Assembly: GCA_036675425.1 (NCBI GenBank)
Contig: JAKFFB010000055.1
Span: forward strand, 1-61,789
Direction of reading: 5' to 3'
Length of the DNA: 61,789 nucleotides
DNA from: SCTD01 sp036675425
GTDB lineage: Bacteria > Actinomycetota > Actinomycetes > Mycobacteriales > SCTD01
In this document: positions 23,958-33,091 of the stretch, one piece after another
Numbering within the stretch: position 1 is the first letter of the stretch
Layout: each line of letters begins with the position of its first letter
The notes under the pieces: model-generated
Databases searched by the model: none
Told to the model about the DNA's origin: nothing
Seen by the model: the letters and a program-made list of their open reading frames with translations, nothing else
Translations under genes and position numbers: made by a program

Positions 23958-26390
23958 CTAGACGGTCGACTTCCGGCGACCGCTCAGGTAGCCAGCGGCG
24001 ACACCGCCGAGCAGCAGCAGCGCGCCGCCGACGCCGATCGCGGCGTTGCGGGCGAGGTCGCTGTCGCCCGAGGCCAGCTCGATGCTGCCGTCCTCGCCCT
24101 GGGTGAGGATCCAGGTCGTCGTGGCAGCGCCCTCGGTCTCGTTGATCATCTCGCTGGCCGCGTTGAGGCCCGCGAGCTGCTGGTGCGCCAGCTCCGTGCC
24201 CTGGGCGAACTGCGACTTCAGGACGCCGACCGCCTTGGTGCGGACGTCGGAGAGCCCCTGTGCCACGGCCGGAGCCTTGGCCACGACCTCGCCGAGGCCG
24301 TCGGCGATCTGCCCCGAGCCGTCGGCTGCGGCGGGGAGGCCGTCCGCGACCTTGCGCTGACCGTCCGCGATCTTGCCGAGGCCCGCGTCCAGCTCGTCGG
24401 CGCCCGCGGCGGCCTTCGCCGCACCGTCGGCCAGCTTGACCGATCCGGCGCTGAGGGCGGACGTGCCCGCCTTCAGCTCCTTGCTGCCGGTGTAGAGCTG
24501 CGACAGACCGCCGGACAGCTGACTGGCCCCAGCGGAGAGCGCGGTGGCGCCGGCGGCGATCTTGGCATTGCCGTCGGCCAGCGCGGTCGAGCCCGCGGCG
24601 GCCGTCTTGGCGCCACCGGCGAGCTGCGTCACTCCGCCGACCGCTGTCGTCAGCCCGGCGACCAGTGCATCGAGGCCCTCGGCGATGCCGGGCTTGGCGG
24701 GGTCGCCGCTCTCGAGTCCAGCGGCCACCTTCTGGAGGCCGGTGTCGAGCTGAGCCGTGCCTGCTTGGAGCTGGCTGACGCCCACAGACAGGGCACCTAC
24801 CCCCGCGATGGCCGTACCGAGCCCGGCGCTGATGGCCGTGAGGCCGTTTGCCGAGTCCTGAGTCTTCTTGCGCAGGCCGTCGGACGCGGACGGGGCGGCG
24901 CCGGTCCCGGCGTTGTTCTCGACGCCCAGCACCAGTTGAGCCAGCGCACCGGAGGCCGTGATCAACTCGGTGCATGGGTTCCCATCGAGCCCGATGGCCA
25001 CGGTCGGCGTCGCCGGGCAGGAGATCTCGCCCTTCGCCATGTCGACGAGGCCCTTCACCTGAGTCAGACCGCCCGAGAGCTGATCGATCGAGCCCCCTGT
25101 CTTGAGTGCGTCCGTGAGACCGGCCAGGATCTGGTCGACACCGCCCTTCGCCGTCGGCAGACCGGAGGCCAGTTGCCCCAGGCCTCCCTGCACGGAGGAA
25201 AGTCCCCCAGCGATCTTCGCAACGCCGTTGAGGATGGTCCCCTCCGTTGTCGGAGAACCGAGGCCCGCGCGGAGCTGGTCCACACCGATCTGGAGCTTCT
25301 TCGCGCCGTCCAGTGCCGCGGGGAGGCCCTGGGCCGCGCTGAGCTGGTCGAGACCGCCACTGATGAGCGCGAGACCGTCGGCGAGCGACTTCGCACCCGC
25401 GGCCGCCGCGGTGGCGCCGGTCGACAGCTCCTTGCCGCCGGCAGCCAGCTTGGCGCCGCCGTCGTTCGCGGCATCCAGGCCCTCGACGACCTTGCCCATG
25501 CCGGCGTCGACCTTGCCCGCACCAGCCGACAGCTCCTTGGCCCCGGCCGCGAGCTCGTCGAGCCCGCTCGCGAGCTTCCCGGAGCCGGCCTTCGCGGCCT
25601 CGGACCCGTCGGCCAGCTGGTTCGCGCCGTCGACCGCCGCGACGATGCCGCTGTTGAGCTGCTGCGCGCCGTCGTAGAGCTTCTCGAGCCCGACGAGCAG
25701 CTGGCCGACGCCGTCGGCCAGCTTGCCGAGGCCCTCGTCCGCGCCGTTGGCGACGGTCGTCAGGATGCCGTTGCCGTTGACGGTGGCGTTGGCCTGCTGG
25801 CCGACCGAGGACAGTCCCGGGGTCGCGTTCGGCTGGACGGCCTGCACGGCGAGACGGGCGACAGCGTCGCCGGTGCCGCCGGCGGTGAAGCTCGCGTTGC
25901 TGATGGGGAAGCCGATCGGTCCGAACAGGATCATCGACCACACCAGCTCGGTGCTGCCGTCGGCGAGCTCGGTCACGCGGGCGCCCTTGGCGACGACGTC
26001 GGTGCGCGACGCGGGCAGCATCACCGACAGCTGGGCCACCAGCGGGAGCGCCACCTCCTGCTCGGTGGTGGTGGGCTTGCCGTCCGAGCCCAGGTAGCTG
26101 ATCGTCCGCTTCTCGACGGTCGTGTTCTCCACGCGGTACTTCGTCTTGTCGCCGGACTGCTCGATGGCGACGGTGACGGGCAGGTCGCCCACGGGGGCAT
26201 CGCTGCCGAGCCGCTCCACCGAGTCGATCGAGCCGTCGTCCTCCATGACGGCGCGGACGGTGCTGAAGGAGGTGTCCTGGGCGAGGGCCAGTCCGGCCGG
26301 GCCCAGCACGAGCCCGAAGGACGTGCCGAAGACCACGGCCAGAGCGCCCGTGCGAGTCAGGACCGTGCGGGTCGTGGAAGGGCAGGTCAT
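23958..26390 (-). CDS. Large exported protein of xxxLxxG heptad repeats with C-terminal membrane anchor
   Basis: 810 residues. The signal peptide spans roughly residues 1-38 (GALAVVFGTSFGLVLGPAGL, then LALAQD). A ~180-residue beta-rich N-domain follows. From about residue 219 to 700 comes an array of seven-residue units with Leu at position 4 and Gly at position 7 (GQLLVGL, EKLYDGA, KELSAGA and the like), the known xxxLxxG_by_4 heptad pattern shared with YhgE/Pip-type proteins. The array is interrupted once by a segment with two Cys (SCPATPTV and NPCTELI). The C-terminus has one membrane helix (AAIGVGGALLLLGGVAAGYL) and then GRRKSTV. ATG 26390 gives a good signal peptide; ATG 26432, overlapping the permease gene, is possible. 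It is last in the RbsABC-like operon. Function unknown: a long helical stalk on the cell surface is inference. Confidence 0.8.
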   Translation of the reverse strand: MTCPSTTRTVLTRTGALAVVFGTSFGLVLGPAGLALAQDTSFSTVRAVMEDDGSIDSVERLGSDAPVGDLPVTVAIEQSGDKTKYRVENTTVEKRTISYLGSDGKPTTTEQEVALPLVAQLSVMLPASRTDVVAKGARVTELADGSTELVWSMILFGPIGFPISNASFTAGGTGDAVARLAVQAVQPNATPGLSSVGQQANATVNGNGILTTVANGADEGLGKLADGVGQLLVGLEKLYDGAQQLNSGIVAAVDGANQLADGSEAAKAGSGKLASGLDELAAGAKELSAGAGKVDAGMGKVVEGLDAANDGGAKLAAGGKELSTGATAAAAGAKSLADGLALISGGLDQLSAAQGLPAALDGAKKLQIGVDQLRAGLGSPTTEGTILNGVAKIAGGLSSVQGGLGQLASGLPTAKGGVDQILAGLTDALKTGGSIDQLSGGLTQVKGLVDMAKGEISCPATPTVAIGLDGNPCTELITASGALAQLVLGVENNAGTGAAPSASDGLRKKTQDSANGLTAISAGLGTAIAGVGALSVGVSQLQAGTAQLDTGLQKVAAGLESGDPAKPGIAEGLDALVAGLTTAVGGVTQLAGGAKTAAAGSTALADGNAKIAAGATALSAGASQLSGGLSQLYTGSKELKAGTSALSAGSVKLADGAAKAAAGADELDAGLGKIADGQRKVADGLPAAADGSGQIADGLGEVVAKAPAVAQGLSDVRTKAVGVLKSQFAQGTELAHQQLAGLNAASEMINETEGAATTTWILTQGEDGSIELASGDSDLARNAAIGVGGALLLLGGVAAGYLSGRRKSTV

Positions 26391-26424
26391 GCGAGTGCTC
26401 TCTTCTGTGAGGGGTGACGACGGG

Positions 26425-27546
26425 TCAGGCATGGGACGCCTCCTGCGCAGGAGCCGCCGCGGGCTTGTGCTTGCGGGGGCGGGACAGCACGCCGGCGAAG
26501 GCGACCGCCAGGACGAGGGACAGGCCGGTGAAGACGTCACTGATCCAGTTGGCGACACCGGCGAACTGCAGGCCGGTGATGTTCACGGCCAGGAAGAAGA
26601 TCGCGACCAGGGAGCCCAGGACGTTGAGCTTGCCGAGCTTGAACGAGGCCGCGCCCAGGAAGGCGGCGGCGATGGCGGTCAGCGTGAAGGTCGAGCCCAC
26701 CTGCGGGTTGCCCGCGCCCTGCTGCGCCAGCACCATCACGCCGGCCAGGCCGGCGAAGGTGCCCGACAGGACGAAGGCCAGGCAGGTGTCTCGCTCGACC
26801 CGGATGCCGACCAGGCGCGACGCGGCCTTGTTCGAGCCGATGGCGTGCAGGTTCCGGCCGTACGGCGTCTGCTCCAGCAGGTACCAGACCAGGAACGCCA
26901 CGACGACGAGGACGTAGAACAGGTTCGGGATCCCCAGCGCCCGGCCACCGCCGAAGGTGATCACCTCCTGCGGGATGCCCTGGATGATCGAGGTGCCGCC
27001 CGAGTACCAGTTGACGATGCCGAGGATCAGCGAGGCCGTGCCGAGCGTGACGATGAAGCTGTCGATGCCGAAGCGCGTCACGACCAGCCCGTTGACCAGC
27101 CCGACCACCGCGCCGACGGCGACGCCGAAGACGAGGCCGACGACCAGCGGCGCGCCCTGGTCGGCGTAGAGGCCGGCTGCGGCGATGCTGGCCAGGCCCG
27201 CCGTGGAGCCGATCGACAGGTCGAGGTTCCCCGACACCATCGGGATGAGCAGGCCGAGAGTCAGGACGGCGAGCACCGACTGGCTGGCGGCGATGTTCTG
27301 GAAGACGCCGGTCTGGTTGAAGACTCCGGTGGTGTCGCTCCACGTGCTGTAGAAGACGATCGAGCCGATCAGCAGGAAGAGCAGGGAGTACTGCCGCAGC
27401 AGGTGCAGCAGGAGGGCCGCCGGGCTCCTCCGGGAGCGACCAGGGGGAGCGGCAGCGGCCGGGGCGTCCGCGGCCGGCGCCTCGGCGCGGGGTGCGGGCA
27501 CGGCATCGGTCACGGCGGACCTCTCCGGGGAGGGGGTGGTGGTCAC
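26425..27546 (-). CDS. Ribose/galactose-type ABC importer permease (RbsC-like)
   Basis: 373-residue membrane subunit of the BPD_transp_2 family. A disordered Ala/Pro-rich cytoplasmic N-terminus of ~60 residues (unusual length) precedes about 8-10 membrane segments. Family marks are LGLLIPMVSGNLDLSIGST, RFGIDSFIVTLGTASLILGI and QTPYGRNLHAIGSNKAASRL. GTG 27546 overlaps the ATPase stop (GTGA). It exports no signal of substrate; RbsC relatives carry ribose, galactose, autoinducer-2 or inositol. Confidence 0.9.
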   Translation of the reverse strand: MTTTPSPERSAVTDAVPAPRAEAPAADAPAAAAPPGRSRRSPAALLLHLLRQYSLLFLLIGSIVFYSTWSDTTGVFNQTGVFQNIAASQSVLAVLTLGLLIPMVSGNLDLSIGSTAGLASIAAAGLYADQGAPLVVGLVFGVAVGAVVGLVNGLVVTRFGIDSFIVTLGTASLILGIVNWYSGGTSIIQGIPQEVITFGGGRALGIPNLFYVLVVVAFLVWYLLEQTPYGRNLHAIGSNKAASRLVGIRVERDTCLAFVLSGTFAGLAGVMVLAQQGAGNPQVGSTFTLTAIAAAFLGAASFKLGKLNVLGSLVAIFFLAVNITGLQFAGVANWISDVFTGLSLVLAVAFAGVLSRPRKHKPAAAPAQEASHA

Positions 27547-29087
27547 GAGGCCTTCTCTGTGAGGTTGACGAGCTCGGTCAGGCGGTGCGCCTCGAGCGGC
27601 TGGTGGACGTCGGCCGCGATCCGGCCGTTGCGGAGCACGATCACGCGGTCGCACGCGTGCGCCATCTCCTCGGGGTCGCTCGCGACGAGGAGCACGGAGG
27701 TGCCACGCCGGGTGGCCTCGCGCACGAGGGCGTAGATCTCGGCGCGCGCGCCGATGTCCACGCCCTGGGTGGGCTCGTCCAGCAGGAGCACCTCGGGCTT
27801 GCGGCGCAGCCAGCGCGCCAGCACGACCTTCTGCGCGTTCCCGCCGGACAGCGTCTCGACCGGCTGGGTGTCGGCGCCGACCCGGATGAGGAAGCGGCGG
27901 ATCGAGTCGGCGCTGTCGCGCTTCTCCGCCGCGTGCCGGAAGCGCAGTCGCGAGAAGTAGCTGCGCGCGTCCCCCGCGGTCATGTTGTGGCGGACCGACT
28001 GTCCCTGGAACAGGGCGTCGGCCTGCCGCTCCTCGGGGACGTAGGCGATGCCCGCCCGCATGGCCGCGGACGGCGTGTCGAAGCGGAAGTCGTGGCCGCC
28101 GAGGGTGGTCACGGAGCCACCTGCGACCGGGTACGCGCCGAACAGCATCCGGAGGAGCTCGGACCGGCCCGAGCCCAGCAGCCCGGCGACGCCGAGCACC
28201 TCGCCCTTGTGCAGGTCGAACGACACGTCCTGCAGCGGCCCGCCCGACAGGTGGCGCACCGACAGCACGACGTCGTGGTCGGGCGCATCGGTGGGTTCCG
28301 GGAACATGCGGTCCAGGGGCCGTCCGACGATCAGCTCGACCAGGTCCGCCTCGGTCAGCCCCTCGGCCTCGACGGTGGCGACCTTGCGGCCGTCCCGCAG
28401 GACGGTGACCCGGTCGGCGACCGAGAGCACCTCGTCCAGCCGGTGGCTGATGTAGAGGATGGTCTGGCCGGCGGCGGCGTAGCGGCGCAGGCTGTCGAGC
28501 AGCTGCTCCACCTCCGAGGCGGGCAGCGCGGCCGTCGGCTCGTCGAGAACCAGGACGCCGCTGGTGGCGTCCTCGCGGTCCTGCACGGCCCGGATGATCG
28601 CCACCCGGGTCCGGTCGGCAGCGCGAAGCGCGCCCAGGGGGGTGGTGGGTGCGGCGGCGACGTGGAACGCCGCCAGCAGCTCGGCTGTCCGCGCGTGCAG
28701 GGCCTTCCAGTCGATCTTGCCCGCGCCGTTCCTCGGGAAGGTCGTCCCGAAGGCGATGTTCTCCGCGATGGACAGGTCGAGGAAGACCGCCGGCTGCTGG
28801 TGCACGAAGCGCAGGCCGGCGTCGTACGCCTTGTCGCTGCTCCACCCGCTCAGGTCGAGCGTCTCGTTCCCGAGCTCGAGCACCGCGCCGTCCTCGGCGT
28901 CCACGACGCCGGCGAGCACCTTGATGAGGGTGCTCTTGCCCGAGCCGTTGCCGCCGAGCAGGGCGTGCACCTCGCCCGGACGGACGTCGAGGTCGACGCC
29001 GTCCAGGGCGAGCACGCCGTTGTAGGCCTTCGACAGGTTCGACACCCGCAGCACCGAGGTCACGGGTGCGGTTGCGGGGGCCGTCAC
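27543..29087 (-). CDS. Ribose/galactose-type ABC importer ATPase, double domain (RbsA-like)
   Basis: 514-residue protein with two nucleotide-binding domains in tandem. NBD1: Walker A GGNGSGKST, Q-loop FVHQQPAVFLDLS, Walker B VLVLDEPTAALP; its signature region is degenerate (LRAADRTRVAIIRAVQ). NBD2: Walker A replaced by GLLGSGRSE, signature LSGGNAQKVVLARWL, Walker B VLLLDEPTQGVDIG. The degenerate second Walker A is normal for RbsA/MglA/XylG. GTG 29087 shares one base with the binding-protein stop. It works with the permease and lipoprotein encoded on either side. Confidence 0.93.
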   Translation of the reverse strand: MTAPATAPVTSVLRVSNLSKAYNGVLALDGVDLDVRPGEVHALLGGNGSGKSTLIKVLAGVVDAEDGAVLELGNETLDLSGWSSDKAYDAGLRFVHQQPAVFLDLSIAENIAFGTTFPRNGAGKIDWKALHARTAELLAAFHVAAAPTTPLGALRAADRTRVAIIRAVQDREDATSGVLVLDEPTAALPASEVEQLLDSLRRYAAAGQTILYISHRLDEVLSVADRVTVLRDGRKVATVEAEGLTEADLVELIVGRPLDRMFPEPTDAPDHDVVLSVRHLSGGPLQDVSFDLHKGEVLGVAGLLGSGRSELLRMLFGAYPVAGGSVTTLGGHDFRFDTPSAAMRAGIAYVPEERQADALFQGQSVRHNMTAGDARSYFSRLRFRHAAEKRDSADSIRRFLIRVGADTQPVETLSGGNAQKVVLARWLRRKPEVLLLDEPTQGVDIGARAEIYALVREATRRGTSVLLVASDPEEMAHACDRVIVLRNGRIAADVHQPLEAHRLTELVNLTEKAS

Positions 29088-30262
29088 TAGATCCCCCAGG
29101 CCTTCTTGTACGCCGCCTTGAAGTCGACGTCGGGCACGAACGGACCCGACGCCGGGAGGTTGTTGTCCGCGTCGACCAGCTGCCAGCCCAGGCCGGAGTC
29201 GGCGATCGGCTTCTTGGTGAACAGGCTGTTCAGGGTGTCGACCGCGGCCCAGCCGGTCCAGTCCGACGGGGCGATGTTCACCGCGTTGACGCCCTGGCCG
29301 GCCCGGAGCAGGTCCAGCTCGGGGGCGAAGCCCTCGCCGCCCATGACGTAGAGGTCGTCGGCGCGGCCGGACTGCACGACGGCCGGCGCGATGCCGAGCA
29401 GCGTGGCGGAGGTGTACGGGCTCTTCACGACGTTGGCGTCGGGGTTCTGCAGGAGCGCGGAGGTCGCCTTCTGCTGCAGGTTCGGGCCGAGCTCAGCGCC
29501 CGCGAACTCGACCTCGGCGACGATCTCGCACTCGGCGCACTTCTCGATCTCCTCCTTGAAGCCCTGCCCGGTGTAGTTGAGCACCGTGACCGTGGTCTGG
29601 TTGAAGAAGATGACCTTGGCCTTGCCGCCGGTCTGGGCGATGACGGCCTTGGCCTGGTCCGCGCCGTACCGCTTGGTGAACGCGCCGATGTCCTCGGAGC
29701 CGGCGCCGTAGTTGATGGCACCGGAGAACAGCGGCGGGTCGTTGCCCTCGAAGACCGGGTCGTTGCAGTCGAACGCGTAGATGCCGACGACCTGGATGCC
29801 CTTGGCCTTGGCCTCCTGCAGCGGGCCCTTCACACCCGGGCAGTCGATCGCCTGCAGGATGATGCCGTCCGCGCCGGACGCGATCGCCTGACGGACCAGG
29901 CCGGCGCTGTTGGCCGGGTTGAGCTGGCTGTCGTAGACCTCGACCTGCCAGCCGGCAGCCTTGGCGGCCTCCTCGGCGGCGCCGACCGGCACGGACGAGG
30001 AGATGGAGGCCTGGCCGGCGGAGATGACGACGACCTTCTTGTCCTTCGCGATCGGGCGCGCGGTGGCGTCCGGCTCCCGCAGGGTGCCCTCGTAGTTGAG
30101 CCCGCTGTCGTCCCCACCGGCCGAGGCCGCGGGGGAGGCGCCGTTGGTCTCCTGCGCGTCGGGCTCCGGGTCGGACGAGCCGCCGCAGCCGGCGACGAGC
30201 AGGGCGGCAGCGAGGCCGGCCCCGGCCAGCCGGAAGGGGCGCGAGGTCAAGCGCGAGGACAT
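29087..30262 (-). CDS. Periplasmic-type sugar-binding lipoprotein of the RbsABC-like importer
   Basis: 391 residues. Lipoprotein signal with lipobox LVAGC, lipidated Cys26, and then a Ser/Glu/Ala linker. The mature part is a two-lobe type I binding protein (KVVVISAGQASISSSVP, IASGADGIILQAIDCPGVKG, DLYVMGGEGFAPELDLLRAG). Four Cys occur in the mature domain (AIDCPG, FDCNDP, KCAECE), enough for two disulfides. ATG 30262 is chosen for the signal peptide. It is first in the operon and faces a 156-base upstream region. Sugar specificity is not readable from sequence. Confidence 0.9.
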   Translation of the reverse strand: MSSRLTSRPFRLAGAGLAAALLVAGCGGSSDPEPDAQETNGASPAASAGGDDSGLNYEGTLREPDATARPIAKDKKVVVISAGQASISSSVPVGAAEEAAKAAGWQVEVYDSQLNPANSAGLVRQAIASGADGIILQAIDCPGVKGPLQEAKAKGIQVVGIYAFDCNDPVFEGNDPPLFSGAINYGAGSEDIGAFTKRYGADQAKAVIAQTGGKAKVIFFNQTTVTVLNYTGQGFKEEIEKCAECEIVAEVEFAGAELGPNLQQKATSALLQNPDANVVKSPYTSATLLGIAPAVVQSGRADDLYVMGGEGFAPELDLLRAGQGVNAVNIAPSDWTGWAAVDTLNSLFTKKPIADSGLGWQLVDADNNLPASGPFVPDVDFKAAYKKAWGI

Positions 30263-30418
30263 GAAGGCTCCGTTTCCAGGAAGTTGCACGTGGAAGAAAC
30301 GGTACGGAGCCAGGGGGGCACTTCTGGTGCACTCGGCGGAAGTTGACTCTTTCGGGCCAGGTGCAGACCGCAGCAAGTCCGGACATGTTCCGGTGAACAC
30401 CGCCGGTGGACGATGTCC
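30263..30418 (-). promoter_or_regulatory. Upstream region of the RbsABC-like operon with candidate operators
   Basis: A 156-base gap holding the start region of the transporter operon. Short inverted repeats are visible, for example GCAC..GTGC around 30339-30352 and the near-palindrome CGGACATGTTCCG (about 30380-30392). No regulator gene is adjacent. No confident -10/-35 pair was found. Confidence 0.3.
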
Positions 30419-31228
30419 TCAGATCGGCCGACGGCACAGGAAGATGGCCGTCCCGGGCATGAGCGCGCCGCGCAACGGGCTCCACTGCCCCCACTCGCGG
30501 GTGTGCCCTTGCGGCCACTCGGGCTCGAGCAGGTCCTCCAGGACGAGCCCCGCCGCGACCAGCTCGCGCACCCGGTCGCCGAGGGTCCGGTGGTGCTCCA
30601 CGTACGTCGCGGTCCCGCTCTCGTCGACCTCGACGTACGGCGTGCGGTCGAAGTAGGACTGCCGCACCGTGAGGCCGGCCGGTCCGGGGTCGTCGGGGAA
30701 CGCCCATCGGGTCGGGTGCGTGACGCTGAAGGCGAGCCGGCTGCCGGGACGCAGCACCCGGGCGATCTCGCGCATGGTGCCGGCGGAGTCGGCGACGAAC
30801 GGGATCCCGCCGAAGGCGCTGACCGCGACGTCGAAGGCGGCGTCGCGGAAGGGCAGCTGCTGCGCGTCGGCCTGCACGAGCCGCTCGACCGCGATCCCGC
30901 TGCGGGCGTCGAGCCGGCGGCTCTCGACCAGCTGGCCGTACGACACGTCGAACGCCGTCACCCGGGCACCCTGGCTCGCCAGCCAGCGGGCTCCTTGCGC
31001 AGCTCCACAGCCGATCTCCAGCACGTCGCGGCCGGCGACGTCGCCGAGCAGGCGCACCTCGGCCTCGCGCAGGCCCTCCGGGCACCAGAGCAGGTCGGCG
31101 TCGCCGAGGAACTCGCCGTGCTCGTCCTGGTAGCTGCGGGCCTCGGCGTCCCACCAGGTGCGGTTGGCACGCGCGCTCTCCAGCGGGCCGGCCGGGCGGT
31201 GGGCGATGTTCGACGGCGGGTTCGTCAT
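30419..31228 (-). CDS. Class I SAM-dependent methyltransferase
   Basis: 269 residues. SAM-binding motif I VLEIGCGAAQGARWL, acidic end of strand 2 TAFDVSYGQ, motif II/III VQADAQQLPF and FDVAVSAFGGIPF, then EIARVLRPGSRLAFSV. The N-terminus WWDAEARSYQDEHGEFL is typical of a conserved actinobacterial family found next to rpsA. The substrate is unknown. ATG 31228 lies 95 bases from the rpsA start on the other strand, so the two genes are divergent. Confidence 0.85.
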   Translation of the reverse strand: MTNPPSNIAHRPAGPLESARANRTWWDAEARSYQDEHGEFLGDADLLWCPEGLREAEVRLLGDVAGRDVLEIGCGAAQGARWLASQGARVTAFDVSYGQLVESRRLDARSGIAVERLVQADAQQLPFRDAAFDVAVSAFGGIPFVADSAGTMREIARVLRPGSRLAFSVTHPTRWAFPDDPGPAGLTVRQSYFDRTPYVEVDESGTATYVEHHRTLGDRVRELVAAGLVLEDLLEPEWPQGHTREWGQWSPLRGALMPGTAIFLCRRPI

Positions 31229-31233
31229 GCGGC

Positions 31234-31239
31234 TAGTCT
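31234..31239 (+). promoter_or_regulatory. -10 box of the rpsA promoter
   Basis: TAGTCT with about 78 bases of leader before the rpsA TTG. It sits immediately beside the methyltransferase start, so the two divergent promoters are back to back. Confidence 0.45.
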
Positions 31240-31323
31240 GGATCCTCGGTGTCCTGCGACACCTCCCTCCCGCGCGCCCCAGAAGGGGGCCGCACGACCC
31301 CTTATCCCTCCGGAGCCCTTCCC

Positions 31324-32817
31324 TTGACGTCCACCATCGACAGCCCCTCCACCCCCCAGGTCGCCATCAACGACATCGGGTCCATGGAGGACTTCCTCGC
31401 CGCCATCGACGAGACCATCAAGTACTTCAACGACGGCGACATCGTCGAAGGCACCATCGTCAAGGTCGACCGCGACGAGGTCCTGCTCGACATCGGCTAC
31501 AAGACCGAGGGCGTCATCCCCTCGCGCGAGCTGAGCATCAAGCACGACGTCGACCCGAACGAGGTCGTCAAGGTCGGCGACTCCGTCGAGGCCCTCGTCC
31601 TCCAGAAGGAGGACAAGGAGGGGCGCCTCATCCTGTCCAAGAAGCGCGCCCAGTACGAGCGCGCCTGGGGCACGATCGAGAAGATCAAGGAAGAGGACGG
31701 CATCGTCACCGGCACGGTGATCGAGGTCGTCAAGGGCGGTCTGATCCTCGACATCGGGCTGCGCGGCTTCCTGCCCGCCTCGCTCGTCGAGATGCGTCGC
31801 GTCCGGGACCTCCAGCCGTACGTCGGCAAGGAGCTCGAGGCGAAGATCATTGAGCTCGACAAGAACCGCAACAACGTCGTGCTGTCGCGTCGCCAGTGGC
31901 TCGAGCAGACCCAGTCCGAGGTGCGCAGCACCTTCCTTGCGACGCTGCAGAAGAGCCAGGTCCGGTCGGGTGTCGTCTCCTCGATCGTCAACTTCGGCGC
32001 CTTCGTCGACCTCGGCGGGGTCGACGGACTCGTCCACGTCTCCGAGCTGTCCTGGAAGCACATCGACCACCCGTCCGAGGTCGTCGAGGTGGGCCAGGAG
32101 GTCACCGTCGAGGTCCTCGACGTCGACCTGGACCGCGAGCGCGTCTCCCTGTCGCTGAAGGCGACGCAGGAGGACCCGTGGCAGCAGTTCGCCCGCACCC
32201 ACGCCATCGCGCAGGTCGTGCCGGGCAAGGTCACCAAGCTCGTGCCGTTCGGTGCGTTCGTGCGCGTCGACGAGGGCATCGAGGGCCTGGTCCACATCTC
32301 CGAGCTGGCCGAGCGCCACGTCGAGATCCCGGAGCAGGTCGTCAACGTCGGTGACGAGCTGCTCGTCAAGGTCATCGACATCGACCTCGAGCGCCGCCGC
32401 ATCAGCCTCTCGCTGAAGCAGGCCAACGAGACCGGCGTCGCCGGCGAGGCCGTCTTCGACCCGGCGCAGTACGGCATGGCCGCGTCGTACGACGACAAGG
32501 GCGAGTACATCTACCCCGAGGGCTTCGACCCCTCCACGGGCGAGTGGCTCCCCGGCTACGAGGAGGCTCGCGACCTCTGGGAGAAGCAGTACGCCGATGC
32601 CCAGAAGCGCTTCGAGGCGCACCAGGAGCAGATCAAGCGGATGGCTGCCGCCGACGCCGAGGCTGCCGTGCCGACCTCCTACACCTCCACCGGTGAGGAG
32701 GGCGAGGAGGGCACCGAGGGCGAGGCTCGTCCGACCCCTGCCCCGTCCGCCGGCACCCTGGCCTCCGACGAGGCGCTGCAGGCCCTGCGCGAGAAGCTCT
32801 CGGGCGGCGCCAGCTAG
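31324..32817 (+). CDS. rpsA: 30S ribosomal protein S1
   Basis: mRNA-binding ribosomal protein, 497 residues, four S1 (OB) domains: roughly residues 35-105 (GDIVEGTIVKVDRDEVLLDI), 120-190, 205-275 (SGVVSSIVNFGAFVDLGGV) and 290-365 (PGKVTKLVPFGAFVRVDEG). A charged C-terminal tail follows, as in other actinobacteria. TTG 31324 is chosen because GGAG lies 8 bases upstream and the N-terminus then matches the family (NDIGSMEDFLAAIDETIKYF). A strong hairpin follows the stop. Confidence 0.95.
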   Translation: MTSTIDSPSTPQVAINDIGSMEDFLAAIDETIKYFNDGDIVEGTIVKVDRDEVLLDIGYKTEGVIPSRELSIKHDVDPNEVVKVGDSVEALVLQKEDKEGRLILSKKRAQYERAWGTIEKIKEEDGIVTGTVIEVVKGGLILDIGLRGFLPASLVEMRRVRDLQPYVGKELEAKIIELDKNRNNVVLSRRQWLEQTQSEVRSTFLATLQKSQVRSGVVSSIVNFGAFVDLGGVDGLVHVSELSWKHIDHPSEVVEVGQEVTVEVLDVDLDRERVSLSLKATQEDPWQQFARTHAIAQVVPGKVTKLVPFGAFVRVDEGIEGLVHISELAERHVEIPEQVVNVGDELLVKVIDIDLERRRISLSLKQANETGVAGEAVFDPAQYGMAASYDDKGEYIYPEGFDPSTGEWLPGYEEARDLWEKQYADAQKRFEAHQEQIKRMAAADAEAAVPTSYTSTGEEGEEGTEGEARPTPAPSAGTLASDEALQALREKLSGGAS

Positions 32818-32832
32818 ATCCCCGCACGTCCC

Positions 32833-32866
32833 CAGGAGCCCCTGCCGTCCGCGGCAGGGGCTCCTG
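32833..32866 (+). terminator. rpsA transcription terminator hairpin
   Basis: Perfect 15-base stem, CAGGAGCCCCTGCCG (32833-32847) with CGGCAGGGGCTCCTG (32852-32866), and a 4-base loop, 15 bases after the rpsA stop. There is no T-run, but stem strength and position support termination. Confidence 0.8.
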
Positions 32867-32898
32867 CGCGTCCGGGCTTCTCCGCAGAGCTCGGACTG

Positions 32899-33021
32899 CC
32901 AGGCTGGGCCGCCGCGGCTTTGCGGCCCAATCTGGACTGTCACCGTCCACCTCGAGCATCCGCCAGGGCTGACACGCTCAGCGCTCGCTCCGCCATAGCC
33001 GAGGTGGACGGTCGGAGTCCA
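32899..33021. repeat. Composite palindromes upstream of the DUF559 gene
   Basis: First, a hairpin 32899-32935 (GGGCCGC/GCGGCCC core with outer CCAG/CTGG). Directly overlapping it is a 22-base inverted repeat: 32933-32954 (begins TGGACTGTCACCGTCC) against 33000-33021 (ends GGACGGTCGGAGTCCA), 19 of 22 positions complementary, separated by 45 bases. The 15-base core GGACTGTCACCGTCC recurs inverted downstream of the gene at 34108-34122. None of this encodes protein. Confidence 0.7.
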
Positions 33022-33091
33022 CGCCGGCGCGCCTTCCACAGACCGGACGGCTTCCCGGACGCGACCCGCGACCGGCTCGCAGCCTGCACCC

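Noticed and set aside
22417..25941. Single 1174-codon minus-strand frame joining the WS/DGAT gene to upstream sequence
   Set aside because: The part above 23826 is an out-of-frame shadow of the heptad-repeat gene and crosses the hairpin at 23905-23941; no true fusion.
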